DNA of 64,000 nt, from NCBI GenBank assembly GCA_016790285.1, contig JAEUPJ010000069.1, forward strand, positions 51,480 through 115,479. The letters run 5' to 3'. The notes below the pieces were generated by a model. It made no database searches. It saw only the letters and a program-made list of their open reading frames with translations, and had not been told where the DNA came from. Position numbers and translations under genes: made by a program. This document shows, in pieces, positions 24,905 through 33,005 of the stretch (the stretch's first letter is position 1; each line of letters begins with the position of its first letter). The DNA is from Roseateles sp. Its GTDB lineage: Bacteria; Pseudomonadota; Gammaproteobacteria; Burkholderiales; Burkholderiaceae_C.

Positions 24905-25411
24905 ATGACGCTGCCGACCTTCACCTTCCGGCCGCTGGCCGAAGCCGACCTCGCCCTGCTGCACGCCTGGCTGCAGCGGCCCCACGTGGCGCAGTGGTGG
25001 GGGCCGGCCGAGCCGGTCCAGGCGCTGCGCGAGGACTTCCTCGCAGGCGGCAGCACGCGGGCTTTCATCGCCCTGCTGGGCGGCGAGCCGGTGGGGTTCG
25101 TGCAGTGCTACGTCGTCGTGGGCTCGGGCGAGGGTTGGTGGGAGGACGAGACCGACCCCGGCGCCCGCGGCATCGACCAGTTCCTGGCCGACGGCGCGCG
25201 GTTGGGCCAGGGCCTGGGCCGGGCGATGGTGCGCGCCTTCGTGGCGCAACTGTTCCAGGACCCGGCGGTCACGGTCGTGCAGACCGACCCTTCGCCCGAC
25301 AACCACCGCGCCATCCGCTGCTACGCGGCGGCGGGCTTCGAGCCGGCGGGTGAGGTGCTCACGCCGGACGGCCCGGCGTGGCTGATGCGCTGCCGGCGGC
25401 CGCCGCCATGA
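24905..25411 (+). CDS. GNAT acetyltransferase, AAC(6')-like
   Basis: A 168-aa protein whose whole length recalls aminoglycoside 6'-N-acetyltransferases of the AacA4/AAC(6')-Ib group: FRPLAEADLALLHAWLQRPH, WWEDETDPGARGIDQFL, the acetyl-CoA loop LGQGLGRAMV, and QTDPSPDNHRAIRCYAAAGF. Chromosomal relatives in environmental proteobacteria are common and often act on other amines or peptides, so resistance is not implied. ATG 24905 is the family start. It is divergent from lepB (116 bp between starts). Confidence 0.85.
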   Translation: MTLPTFTFRPLAEADLALLHAWLQRPHVAQWWGPAEPVQALREDFLAGGSTRAFIALLGGEPVGFVQCYVVVGSGEGWWEDETDPGARGIDQFLADGARLGQGLGRAMVRAFVAQLFQDPAVTVVQTDPSPDNHRAIRCYAAAGFEPAGEVLTPDGPAWLMRCRRPPP

Positions 25412-25520
25412 GGCGGGTGCGCCGCGCCGAGCGGCGCTGCGCGGTGCGGGCGGCGGCCGTGCGCCGGATGAGGCGCCAGCCGCCCACAGGCGGGGCCTGC
25501 CCGGGCGCCCGCCCGGCGTT

Positions 25521-25694
25521 TCAGGCCGGCGGGTCCTTGGCCCGCGTGCGGGACACGGCCATCATGATGCCGACGCCAGCCACGATGAGGCAGGCGATGG
25601 CGACATAGGTGGCGGCAATGCCTGCCGTGATCAGGGCCCAGGCAATGCCGCCGAGCAGCACGGCCAGGCCCACGAGATAGAGCGCGAAGGACAT
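25521..25694 (-). CDS. Small two-helix membrane protein
   Basis: A 57-aa reading frame with two hydrophobic segments, LYLVGLAVLLGGIAWALI and VAIACLIVAGVGIMMAV, and a basic SRTRAKDPPA tail, suggesting an inner-membrane hairpin. The start at 25694 has a strong AGGAGA ribosome-binding site 6-8 bp upstream on the minus strand. An inverted repeat GGTAGG-N6-CCTACC lies about 80 bp upstream, in the shared region with tspO. I do not recognise a family. It is short, so the evidence is the ribosome-binding site, hydrophobic pattern and clean start/stop. Confidence 0.7.
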   Translation of the reverse strand: MSFALYLVGLAVLLGGIAWALITAGIAATYVAIACLIVAGVGIMMAVSRTRAKDPPA

Positions 25695-25774
25695 GGGCGT
25701 CTCCTGCTTCTTGGGGTGGTGGCCACTCTAGGGACGTGGCCGCCGGCGCCGGGTCGGACGCGGCTCAGGCCGGT

Positions 25775-25792
25775 GGTAGGCAGCGTCCTACC
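25775..25792. promoter_or_regulatory. Inverted repeat between the small membrane protein gene and tspO
   Basis: GGTAGG and CCTACC form perfect 6-bp arms around a 6-bp centre in the 176-bp divergent region (25695-25870). Its position suits an operator for one or both genes. No regulator can be named from sequence. Confidence 0.45.
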
Positions 25793-25870
25793 GAGGCGCT
25801 GCGCCCACGCCGGCCCGTCGGGAAAGCGCTTGGCCCTATCGTTCGGGCCAGATCCCTCCCGGAGACTCCC

Positions 25871-26371
25871 ATGCAGCTCAGCCAACGCTCCACCCCTTTC
25901 CAGGCCGCCGCCTTTCTGGGCTGGCTGGTGCTGGTGTTCGCCTTCGCCGCCGTCGGCGCCTTCGGCTCCAGCGACGCGCCCACGTTCTACGCCCAGCTCG
26001 CCAAGCCTTCGTGGGCGCCCCCGGCCTCGGTGTTCGGCCCGGTGTGGTCGGTGCTCTACCTCTTGATGGCCGTTGCGGCTTGGCTCGTGTGGCGCGAGGC
26101 CACCCATCCCGCGCGGGCGCAGGCGCTGGGCCTGTTCGTCGTGCAACTGGTGGCCAATGCGCTGTGGTCGTGGTTCTTCTTCGCCTGGCACAACGGCGCC
26201 GGGGCGTTCGTGGACGTGCTGGTGATGCTGGCGCTGATCCTGGCCACCATGGCGGCCTTCTGGCGCGTCCGCCGCGCCGCGGCCCTGCTGATGCTGCCCT
26301 ACCTGGCGTGGGTCAGCTTCGCCTCGGTGCTGACCTGGACGGTCTGGCAGGCCAACCCGCAGCTGCTCTAG
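25871..26371 (+). CDS. TspO/MBR-family tryptophan-rich sensory protein
   Basis: A 166-aa inner-membrane protein with five helices. Family marks are YAQLAKPSWAPPASVFGPVWSVLYLLM in the first half (key SWAPP and FGPVW) and ALWSWFFFAWHN in the fourth helix. TspO proteins bind porphyrins and have regulatory roles in pigment or stress responses. A GGAGACTCCC site precedes ATG 25871. The TAG stop overlaps the stop of the convergent diguanylate cyclase gene by 2 bp. Whether it relates to tetrapyrrole metabolism here cannot be told. Confidence 0.94.
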   Translation: MQLSQRSTPFQAAAFLGWLVLVFAFAAVGAFGSSDAPTFYAQLAKPSWAPPASVFGPVWSVLYLLMAVAAWLVWREATHPARAQALGLFVVQLVANALWSWFFFAWHNGAGAFVDVLVMLALILATMAAFWRVRRAAALLMLPYLAWVSFASVLTWTVWQANPQLL

Positions 26372-27507
26372 GCGGCCACCACGCGGTTGCGGCCGCCGGC
26401 CTTGGCGTCGTAGAGGGCGCCATCGGCACGGCGGATGACCGACTGCAGCTCGGCGTCGCCCGAGGCGTACTCCGACACACCGATGCTCACCGTCACGCGC
26501 ACCGGGTGGCCCGCTTCGGCCACGCGCTGCCCCACGCGCTCCGCGAGCGCGCGGGCGTCGCGCAGCGATGTGCGCGGCAGCAGCACGCAGAACTCCTCGC
26601 CACCCCATCGGCCCACGCGGTCGTCGGCCCGCAGCGCGCCGCGCAGGCTGGCCGCCACGGCCTGCAGCACCCGGTCGCCTTCGGCGTGGCCGTGCTGGTC
26701 GTTGATGGCCTTGAAGTGGTCCACGTCCACCATCAGCAGCGCATAGCCCTCCTGCCCGGCTTGCGCGCGGGCATGCACGGCCTCCAGGTGCTGCAGCAGG
26801 CCGCGGCGGTTGAGGGTGTGGGTCAGCTCGTCGGTCTGCGCCTGCTGCCCGAGGCGGTGCAGCACGCGGCCGAGCACCAGCCGGATGTGCGCGAGGTTGA
26901 GCAGCCCGCCGATGAACAGCACCGCGATCGCGAACGGGATGTTGGCGTGCCCCGGCGCGTCGATGGAGATCTTGGTCGTTGCGCCCAGGAGCAGGGCCTG
27001 CACGCCGCGCACCACCAGCCCCGTGGCCAGCAGCGTGTAGCCGGCCGCGGCCACCGGGGCGAAGATGGGCGTGGCGGCGCGGCCCAGGCGCCACATCAAG
27101 CGCACGCTCGCCGCCATCATCACGGCGCAGCCGAAGCACACGACCGCCACGCGCACGCCATGGCCGTTGTCCATCAGGAAGCTGCCCGCCACGACCGCCG
27201 CCGCTGCGGCCAGCCCCAGGGCATAAGGCGCCAGCCGGGGCCGGCGGCCCCAATGCAGCGCCAGGGCGCGGTGCTCGCACATGGAGGCGGCAATGATGAG
27301 CAGGTCGGCCAGGTTGCGCGGCGCGCTGCCGCTGGCCCAGGGCGGCACGAACAGCATCAGCCCCGCCGCGAGCAGGAACCAGAACAGCGCGAAATGACCC
27401 TCGGCCTCGCGCCAACGCCGCGCCATGCGGGCCGTCATGGCCCACACCAGCGCGTGCACGAGGAACTGCACGGACACGAGCGCGATCAGCAGCGGTTGTG
27501 CGGTCAC
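26368..27507 (-). CDS. Membrane diguanylate cyclase (GGDEF)
   Basis: A 379-aa protein with six or seven N-terminal hydrophobic helices (about residues 5-200) and a C-terminal GGDEF domain (about 215-375). The active site is GGEEF in VGRWGGEEFCVLL. The inhibitory site RxxD is present as RADD, exactly five residues before GGEEF, so product feedback is likely. It should make cyclic di-GMP from two GTP. It is a stand-alone gene converging with tspO, and dacB ends 57 bp upstream of its start on the same strand. The membrane sensor part has no recognised ligand. Confidence 0.93.
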   Translation of the reverse strand: MTAQPLLIALVSVQFLVHALVWAMTARMARRWREAEGHFALFWFLLAAGLMLFVPPWASGSAPRNLADLLIIAASMCEHRALALHWGRRPRLAPYALGLAAAAAVVAGSFLMDNGHGVRVAVVCFGCAVMMAASVRLMWRLGRAATPIFAPVAAAGYTLLATGLVVRGVQALLLGATTKISIDAPGHANIPFAIAVLFIGGLLNLAHIRLVLGRVLHRLGQQAQTDELTHTLNRRGLLQHLEAVHARAQAGQEGYALLMVDVDHFKAINDQHGHAEGDRVLQAVAASLRGALRADDRVGRWGGEEFCVLLPRTSLRDARALAERVGQRVAEAGHPVRVTVSIGVSEYASGDAELQSVIRRADGALYDAKAGGRNRVVAA

Positions 27508-27564
27508 GGGGGTGGTTTCAGCAGGAAAGCGGGCAGTGTGCCCGCCGGAGCTGACGCGGGGCCA

Positions 27565-28956
27565 TCAAGGCGAGGCCTTCGCGCCTGGCGCGTCCTGCGC
27601 CACCCAGCGCAACAGGGCGTCCAGCACGCCGCGGCCGGCCTGCGCCTGCGGGTGGTTGACGATGGCCACCAGCACCCAGCGGCGGCCTGAGGGCGCATCG
27701 ACGATGCCCGCCAGCGCCGCCACGTCGCGCAGCGAGCCGGTCTTCAGGTGGGCGCGGCCCGTCGCGGCGCCAAAGCGTCCGGGCTGGCGCGACAGCGTGC
27801 CGTCCAGCCCCGCCACCGGCAGCGAGGCCAGCAGCTCGGGCATCCAGGGCTGGCCCCAGCCCCAGCGCAGCAGGTGGGCGAGCTGGCCGGCGCTCAAGCG
27901 CGTCTCGCGGGCCAGGCCCGAGCCGTTCACCACCCGCGTGGGCGGTGCCGTGCCGGCATGGGCGTCCAGCCAGGCCTGCAGCCAGGCGGCGGCCGTCTCG
28001 GGCGAAGGCGCCGGCACGCCTGCCGCGCGCGCCATGCTCAGCAGCACCTGCTGGGCGATGAGGTTGCTGCTGGGCTTGTTCATGTCGCGCAGCGCCTCGG
28101 CCAGCGTCGGCCCGGGCCAGAACAGCGTGGGCGCGGCCAGGGGGGCGGGCACCTCCGCCGCCACCGCCGCTTCGCCGCGCCAGGCGATGCCGGCTTCGCC
28201 GAGCAGCAGCGTCAGCAGCCGGGCGGGGTAGCTCGCCGGGTCGGGGTCGGCCAGGGTCCAGCTCTGCTCGCCGCAGGCTGCCGGGTAGCTGCCGGCAAAG
28301 CGCGGGCGCTGGCCGGGCGCCCACTGCAGCTTGAGCGCACCGCGCCAGTCGCCGCAGGGGGCGGTGGTGGTGGGCACGGCCTGGGGTGGGTCCAGGGCGG
28401 GGTCAGCGGTGATGCGGGCCTGGGCGCCGTCCAGCCGCACGGTGTAGGTCACCGCCTTGGCGTTGAGCAGCAGCGCCTCGGGCTGGGCGTTGCCCACCCG
28501 CCAGGGTTCGCCGTCGAAGTCGCCGGGGGCGGCCACGCCCGGCGTGAAGGCGCTGCGGTCCAGCCGCAGCGGGCCGCGCAGCTCGGTCACGTTCAGGCGC
28601 TTGAGGCCCGCCCACAGCCGCTCGGTCGTCAGCCGCGGGTCGCCGCTGCCCTGCAGGGCCAGGCCGCCGTCTTCGGTGAGCCACACCGGCGTCTGCCACT
28701 GCCAGGCGGGGCCCACGGTGTCCAGCGCCGCCATGCTGGTGACGAGCTTGGTGAGTGACGCCGGGTTCAGTGGCGTGCCGGCCTGCCAGGCCAGGCGCGG
28801 CTCGTGCTCGTCCAGGGCCTGGACGACGACGCCGAGTGCCGTCGGCGGCAGGGCGGCCTGGCGCAGTGCCACCTGCACCGACAGCGGCAGGCCCTCGGCG
28901 GCCGCCGCCCCCCAGATCCACCCCCCCAACACCCATGCCAGAGCCTGTTTGCGCAT
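27565..28956 (-). CDS. dacB: D-alanyl-D-alanine carboxypeptidase/endopeptidase (PBP4 type)
   Basis: A 463-aa periplasmic peptidoglycan hydrolase of the S13 family. A signal peptide covers the first ~20 residues (ALAWVLGGWIWGAAAAEG). The three penicillin-binding motifs are visible: SLTK with nucleophile Ser67 and Lys70, SSN (PSSNLIAQQ) and KTG (AHLKTGSLRD). The large insert between the first and second motifs is typical of PBP4. The start lies only 23 bp from the divergent tsaB start, so the promoters of the two operons must overlap the coding ends. Confidence 0.94.
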   Translation of the reverse strand: MRKQALAWVLGGWIWGAAAAEGLPLSVQVALRQAALPPTALGVVVQALDEHEPRLAWQAGTPLNPASLTKLVTSMAALDTVGPAWQWQTPVWLTEDGGLALQGSGDPRLTTERLWAGLKRLNVTELRGPLRLDRSAFTPGVAAPGDFDGEPWRVGNAQPEALLLNAKAVTYTVRLDGAQARITADPALDPPQAVPTTTAPCGDWRGALKLQWAPGQRPRFAGSYPAACGEQSWTLADPDPASYPARLLTLLLGEAGIAWRGEAAVAAEVPAPLAAPTLFWPGPTLAEALRDMNKPSSNLIAQQVLLSMARAAGVPAPSPETAAAWLQAWLDAHAGTAPPTRVVNGSGLARETRLSAGQLAHLLRWGWGQPWMPELLASLPVAGLDGTLSRQPGRFGAATGRAHLKTGSLRDVAALAGIVDAPSGRRWVLVAIVNHPQAQAGRGVLDALLRWVAQDAPGAKASP

Positions 28957-28979
28957 GACCCGAAAGTTACACTGCCCCG

Positions 28980-29663
28980 ATGCCCTTCCTCCTGGCCCTC
29001 GACAGCTCCACCGACACGATGGCCGTGGCCCTCGTGACGCCAGGGCAGACCCGGGTTTTCGAGGCCGCGGGCGGCGCCCAGGCCTCCGCGCGCCTGCTGC
29101 CCGAGGTCAAGGCCCTGCTGGCCGAGGCCGGCGTGGCCATGGGCGAGCTGGATGCCGTCGCCTTCGGCCAGGGGCCCGGCGCCTTCACCGGCCTGCGCAC
29201 CGCCTGCGCGGTGGCCCAGGGCCTGGCCTTCGGAATCGGCCGGCCGGTGCTGGCGGTGGACAGCCTCATGCTCGTGGCCGAGGACGCCCGCGCGCAGGGG
29301 GCGGGCGACGACCTCTGGGTGGCCATGGACGCCCGCATCGGCGAGATCTACGCCGCCCATTACCGCCACGACGGCGGCACCTGGCAGGTGCTGGACGCCC
29401 CGGCGCTTTACGCGCCCGCAGCGCTGGCTGCCCACTGGGGCGAGCCGGTGGCCGTGGCCGGCACGGCGCTCACCGAGTACGCCGAGGCCCTGGGCCCCTT
29501 GCGCGATGCCTGGCCCCGCACGCGCTCGCGCGCCGAGGCCCTCGGGGCGCTGGCCCTGGCGGCCTGGGAGCGCGGCGAGACGCGTGACGCCGCCGAGGCG
29601 CTGCCCGTGTATGTGCGCGACAAGGTGGCGCTCACCACCGCCGAGCGGGAGCAGCGCGCGTGA
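28980..29663 (+). CDS. tsaB: tRNA threonylcarbamoyladenosine biosynthesis protein TsaB
   Basis: A 227-aa member of the ASKHA fold (TsaB/YeaZ). The N-terminal LALDSSTDTMAVAL and GQGPGAFTGLRTACAVAQGLA blocks are signatures. TsaB partners TsaD and TsaE to form the t6A modification at tRNA position 37. It starts a run of overlapping genes: its TGA (29661-29663) overlaps the GTG of rimI at 29660. The tsaB-rimI order is classical in Proteobacteria. Confidence 0.96.
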   Translation: MPFLLALDSSTDTMAVALVTPGQTRVFEAAGGAQASARLLPEVKALLAEAGVAMGELDAVAFGQGPGAFTGLRTACAVAQGLAFGIGRPVLAVDSLMLVAEDARAQGAGDDLWVAMDARIGEIYAAHYRHDGGTWQVLDAPALYAPAALAAHWGEPVAVAGTALTEYAEALGPLRDAWPRTRSRAEALGALALAAWERGETRDAAEALPVYVRDKVALTTAEREQRA

Positions 29664-30142
29664 ACGCCGTCGTGAAGCCCCAGCAGCCGGATTTCGAAGC
29701 CGCCGCCATGCGCGTGCCCGACCTGACCGAGGTCATGGCCGTCGAGCGCGTGGCCTACCCCGTGCCGTGGACGCACGGCAACTTCGTCGACTCGCTGGCC
29801 GCCGACTACCCCGCCGAGGTGCTGCGCGGGCCGCGCGCCGAGCTGCTGGGCTACTGGGTGGCCATGCCCGGCGTCGACGAGATGCACCTGCTCAACATCA
29901 CCGTCGTGCCGGCCTGGCAGGGCCGGGGCCTGGCCGTGGCCATGCTGGACCGCCTGGTGGATGAATGCCGCCGCCGCGGCCTCACGCAGCTGTGGCTGGA
30001 GGTGCGCATCAGCAACACCCGGGCGCGCGACGTCTACCGCCGCTACGGCTTCTCGGAAGTCGGCAAGCGCCGCGCCTACTACCCGGTGGTGGAGGGCCCG
30101 CGCGAGGACGCCCTCCTCATGAGCCTGGGGGTCAGTTCATGA
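29660..30142 (+). CDS. rimI: Ribosomal protein S18-alanine N-acetyltransferase
   Basis: A 160-aa GNAT enzyme that acetylates the N-terminal alanine of ribosomal protein S18. Motif A for acetyl-CoA is visible as LLNITVVPAWQGRGLAVAML, and the substrate-side LEVRISNTRARDVYRRYGFSEVGKRRAYY matches RimI. It starts at GTG 29660, overlapping tsaB, and its TGA overlaps the next ATG (30139). The overlaps imply coupled translation. Confidence 0.95.
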   Translation: MNAVVKPQQPDFEAAAMRVPDLTEVMAVERVAYPVPWTHGNFVDSLAADYPAEVLRGPRAELLGYWVAMPGVDEMHLLNITVVPAWQGRGLAVAMLDRLVDECRRRGLTQLWLEVRISNTRARDVYRRYGFSEVGKRRAYYPVVEGPREDALLMSLGVSS

Positions 30143-30933
30143 GCTGGGACGACCGCCAGCGCGCGATGCTGGCCGAGATGGGTTACCGCTTGCCGGTGGC
30201 GCCGCTCGCGCCGGCGGGGCATGAGGCCGTGGCCGAAGAGGACGAGCCCGAGCCCATCGTCGTGGCTGCACCGCCAGCGCCCGTCATGCGGGTGGCGGCT
30301 CCCGCCCCAGTTCCTGCGCCGGTGCCGCATGCCGCGGCGCCGTCCCATGCGCCCGTGAGCTTCGCCGGCCTGGACCTCCCCGCGCTGCGCGAGGCCGTCG
30401 CGGCCTGCCAGGGCTGTGGCCTGGGCGCGCAACGCCGCCACGCCGTCTTCGGCAGCGGCGCGCTCCAGCAAGCGCAGTGGCTGGTCGTGACCGATCCGCC
30501 CGACGAGGCCGAGGACGCCAGCGGCGAGCACCTGGGCGCGGACGCCGGCCGGCTGCTGGACCGCATGCTGCAGGCCGCCGGCCAGCGCCGCGCGGGCGAC
30601 GAGGCCACGGCCTTCGTGACGCCGCTGGTCAAGTGCCGCCCGCCGCGCGGCCGCGCGCCCCAGCCGGGCGAGCTCGACGCCTGCGAGGGCGTGCTGGCCC
30701 GCCAGGTCGAGCTGCTGCAACCCCGCCTCGTGCTGGCCATGGGCCTGCAGGCGGCGCGCCGGCTGACCGGCTCCACCGAACCCCTGGGGCGCCTGCGCGG
30801 CCGGGTGCACCAGTGGCGCGGCCTGCCGGTCGTCGTCACGTTCGCGCCCGGCTACCTGCTGCGCTCCGGCGCCGACAAGGCCGGCGCCTGGGACGACCTG
30901 CGCCTGGCGCAACTCACCCTGCAAACTCCGTGA
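30139..30933 (+). CDS. Uracil-DNA glycosylase family 4-like protein with altered active-site motifs
   Basis: A 264-aa protein. The first ~80 residues are a Pro/Ala-rich linker (APAPVPAPVPHAA...), and the UDG fold follows. The four Fe-S cysteines seem kept (CQGC, then KCRPPRG and DAC). The first active-site motif, usually GEAPG, reads TDPPD, and the late HPxYLLR motif reads APGYLLR, so the catalytic His is replaced by Ala. It may be inactive on uracil, or repair another lesion. ATG 30139 overlaps rimI, and its TGA overlaps the GTG of the next gene. Confidence 0.85.
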   Translation: MSWDDRQRAMLAEMGYRLPVAPLAPAGHEAVAEEDEPEPIVVAAPPAPVMRVAAPAPVPAPVPHAAAPSHAPVSFAGLDLPALREAVAACQGCGLGAQRRHAVFGSGALQQAQWLVVTDPPDEAEDASGEHLGADAGRLLDRMLQAAGQRRAGDEATAFVTPLVKCRPPRGRAPQPGELDACEGVLARQVELLQPRLVLAMGLQAARRLTGSTEPLGRLRGRVHQWRGLPVVVTFAPGYLLRSGADKAGAWDDLRLAQLTLQTP

Positions 30934-33005
30934 ACGACGCCGCTTCCCTCGACCTGCAGCGCCAGGCGCTGGACGCCGCGCGCTTTCGCATGCTGGCCGA
31001 CCACGTGCCGGCCTGGATCGCGCTCTACGGCGCCACCGACCACCGCTGCCTGTTCGCCAACCGTGGCTATGCCGAGGCCTTCGGCTTCACGCAGGACTCC
31101 ATCATCGGCAAGCACTTCAGCGAGATCGTCGGTGCCGAGGCCTACGAGCAGGTGCGCGGCCCGGTGGAAGAGCTGGTGCGCGACCTCAAGCCCGTCGTCT
31201 ACGAGCGCCGCCTCGTGCACCCGGACGGCGGGGAGTCCTGCCTCGAGATCCACCTCATCCCGCAGTTCGACGACCAGGGCGTGCTGCTGGGCAGCTGGGT
31301 GCTGGTCTACGACATCACCCGACACCGCGTGGCCGAGCGCCGGCTGCGCGAGTCCGAGGCGCGGCTGGACAAGTTCATGCAGGCCACGGTCGAGGGCATC
31401 CTCTTTCACCGCGATGGCGTGATGACCGACGTCAACGTGCCGCTGTGCGAGCTGACCGGCTGGCCCCGCCACGAGCTCATCGGCAAGCACGTGATGTCCT
31501 TCGTGGCCGAGGACGAGGTCTCCAAGGTGCGCGAGGTCATGCGCCTGGGGCAGGAGCTGCGCTACGAGACGGTCATCCTGCACCGTGACGGCTCGCGCAT
31601 TCCCGTGGAGCTGATCATGCGCACGCTGGAGCGCGACGATGAGCGGCTGCGCATGGCCGTCGTGCGCGACATCCGCGACCGCCTGGCCAACGAGGCCCGC
31701 ATCCAGCACCTGGCCCACCATGACGGCCTCACCGGCCTGCTCAACCGCACGGCCTTCATGGAACGCATGGCGCTGCTGATGCGCCGCGCCGAGCGCAAGG
31801 GCGAGATGCTCGCGCTGCTGTTCATCGACCTGGACAACTTCAAGCGCGTCAACGACAGCCTCGGCCACCTCGAAGGCGACCAGGTGCTGACGACCGTCTC
31901 CGAGCGCCTCATCGGCGCGCTGCGCGGCAGCGACCTCGTCGGGCGCTTCGGCGGCGATGAATTCGTCGTGCTGCTGAGCGACCTCGAAAGCCGCGCCGAC
32001 ATCCTCGTCGTGCTGGACGCGCTGCTGTCGGTCGTCGAGGTGCCGGTCAAGGCCGACGGCCGCGCGCTGTCGGTCACGCCCTCCATCGGCGTGGCCGTCT
32101 ACCCCGACCATGGCCGCCATGCCGACGAGCTGATCCAGCACGCCGACACGGCCATGTACCGCGCCAAGGCGCGCGGGCGGGCCACCTACCAGTTCTTCGA
32201 GCCGGCGCTGGCCGAGACGGCCTATGCCGACCTCGTGCTGGAGGCCGAGCTCGCCCAGGGCCTCACGCGCAACGAGTTCGAGCTCTTCTTCCAGCCGCAG
32301 GTGGAGGCCACCACCGGCCAGCTCTCCGGCGCCGAGGCGCTGCTGCGCTGGCGCCACCCGCAGCGCGGGCTGCTCAGCCCGGACAGCTTCATCTTCGTGG
32401 CCGAGCGCCACCGCCTGATGCTGGCGCTGGGCGAATGGGTGCTGCGCGAGGCCGCCGCGACGGCGCGGCGCTGGCGCGAGCAGGGCCTCACGCAGGGCCT
32501 GGGCTCGATGCGCATCGCCGTGAACCTGTCGCGCATGCAGTTCCACCTCGATGGCTTCGGCGACACCGTCAACCGCGTGCTGGCCGAGACCGGCGCCTCG
32601 GGCCAGTGGCTGGAGCTGGAGCTGACCGAGCGCATGCTGATCGACGACATCGAGCACGCGCCCACCACGCTGGCCGCGCTGCGCGCGCAGGGGCTGACGG
32701 TCTCGGTGGACGACTTCGGCACCGGCTACACGTCGCTGGCCCACCTGACCGAGCTGCCGCTGGACAAGCTCAAGATCGACCAGAGCTTCGTCGCCCGGCT
32801 GCCGGACGACGTCGGCGCGCAGGCCATCACGCGGGCCATCGTGCAGATGGCCGTGGGCCTGGGCCTGACCGTCACGGCCGAGGGTGTGCGCAGCGCCGCG
32901 CAGTGGCAGCTGCTGGCGAGCTGGGGCTGCCAGCAGTTCCAGGGCGAGCTGGTGGGCGCGCCGATGTCCGCCGCCGATTTCGAGGCCTGGGTCAAGGCCC
33001 GGTGA
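30930..33005 (+). CDS. PAS-PAS-GGDEF-EAL cyclic-di-GMP enzyme
   Basis: A 691-aa soluble protein starting at GTG 30930 in the UDG stop overlap. Two PAS domains span about residues 12-125 and 140-255. The GGDEF domain has GGDEF at 341-345 and an RGSD inhibitory site five residues before it, so the cyclase half looks intact. The EAL domain has EALLRW (469-474), ELTERML, DDFGTGYTSL and KIDQSFV, so phosphodiesterase activity is plausible too. The late motif reads TAEGVRSAAQW. Its placement in the tsaB-fccB run is unusual. Confidence 0.94.
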   Translation: MNDAASLDLQRQALDAARFRMLADHVPAWIALYGATDHRCLFANRGYAEAFGFTQDSIIGKHFSEIVGAEAYEQVRGPVEELVRDLKPVVYERRLVHPDGGESCLEIHLIPQFDDQGVLLGSWVLVYDITRHRVAERRLRESEARLDKFMQATVEGILFHRDGVMTDVNVPLCELTGWPRHELIGKHVMSFVAEDEVSKVREVMRLGQELRYETVILHRDGSRIPVELIMRTLERDDERLRMAVVRDIRDRLANEARIQHLAHHDGLTGLLNRTAFMERMALLMRRAERKGEMLALLFIDLDNFKRVNDSLGHLEGDQVLTTVSERLIGALRGSDLVGRFGGDEFVVLLSDLESRADILVVLDALLSVVEVPVKADGRALSVTPSIGVAVYPDHGRHADELIQHADTAMYRAKARGRATYQFFEPALAETAYADLVLEAELAQGLTRNEFELFFQPQVEATTGQLSGAEALLRWRHPQRGLLSPDSFIFVAERHRLMLALGEWVLREAAATARRWREQGLTQGLGSMRIAVNLSRMQFHLDGFGDTVNRVLAETGASGQWLELELTERMLIDDIEHAPTTLAALRAQGLTVSVDDFGTGYTSLAHLTELPLDKLKIDQSFVARLPDDVGAQAITRAIVQMAVGLGLTVTAEGVRSAAQWQLLASWGCQQFQGELVGAPMSAADFEAWVKAR

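Noticed and set aside
24905-25411. Calling the acetyltransferase an antibiotic-resistance gene
   Set aside because: Similarity of motifs alone does not prove aminoglycoside specificity, and the context is not mobile.
25408-25608. Arg-rich frame starting in an ATGA overlap with the AAC(6')-like gene
   Set aside because: Its composition is low-complexity Arg/Ala and it runs antisense through the better supported small membrane protein gene.
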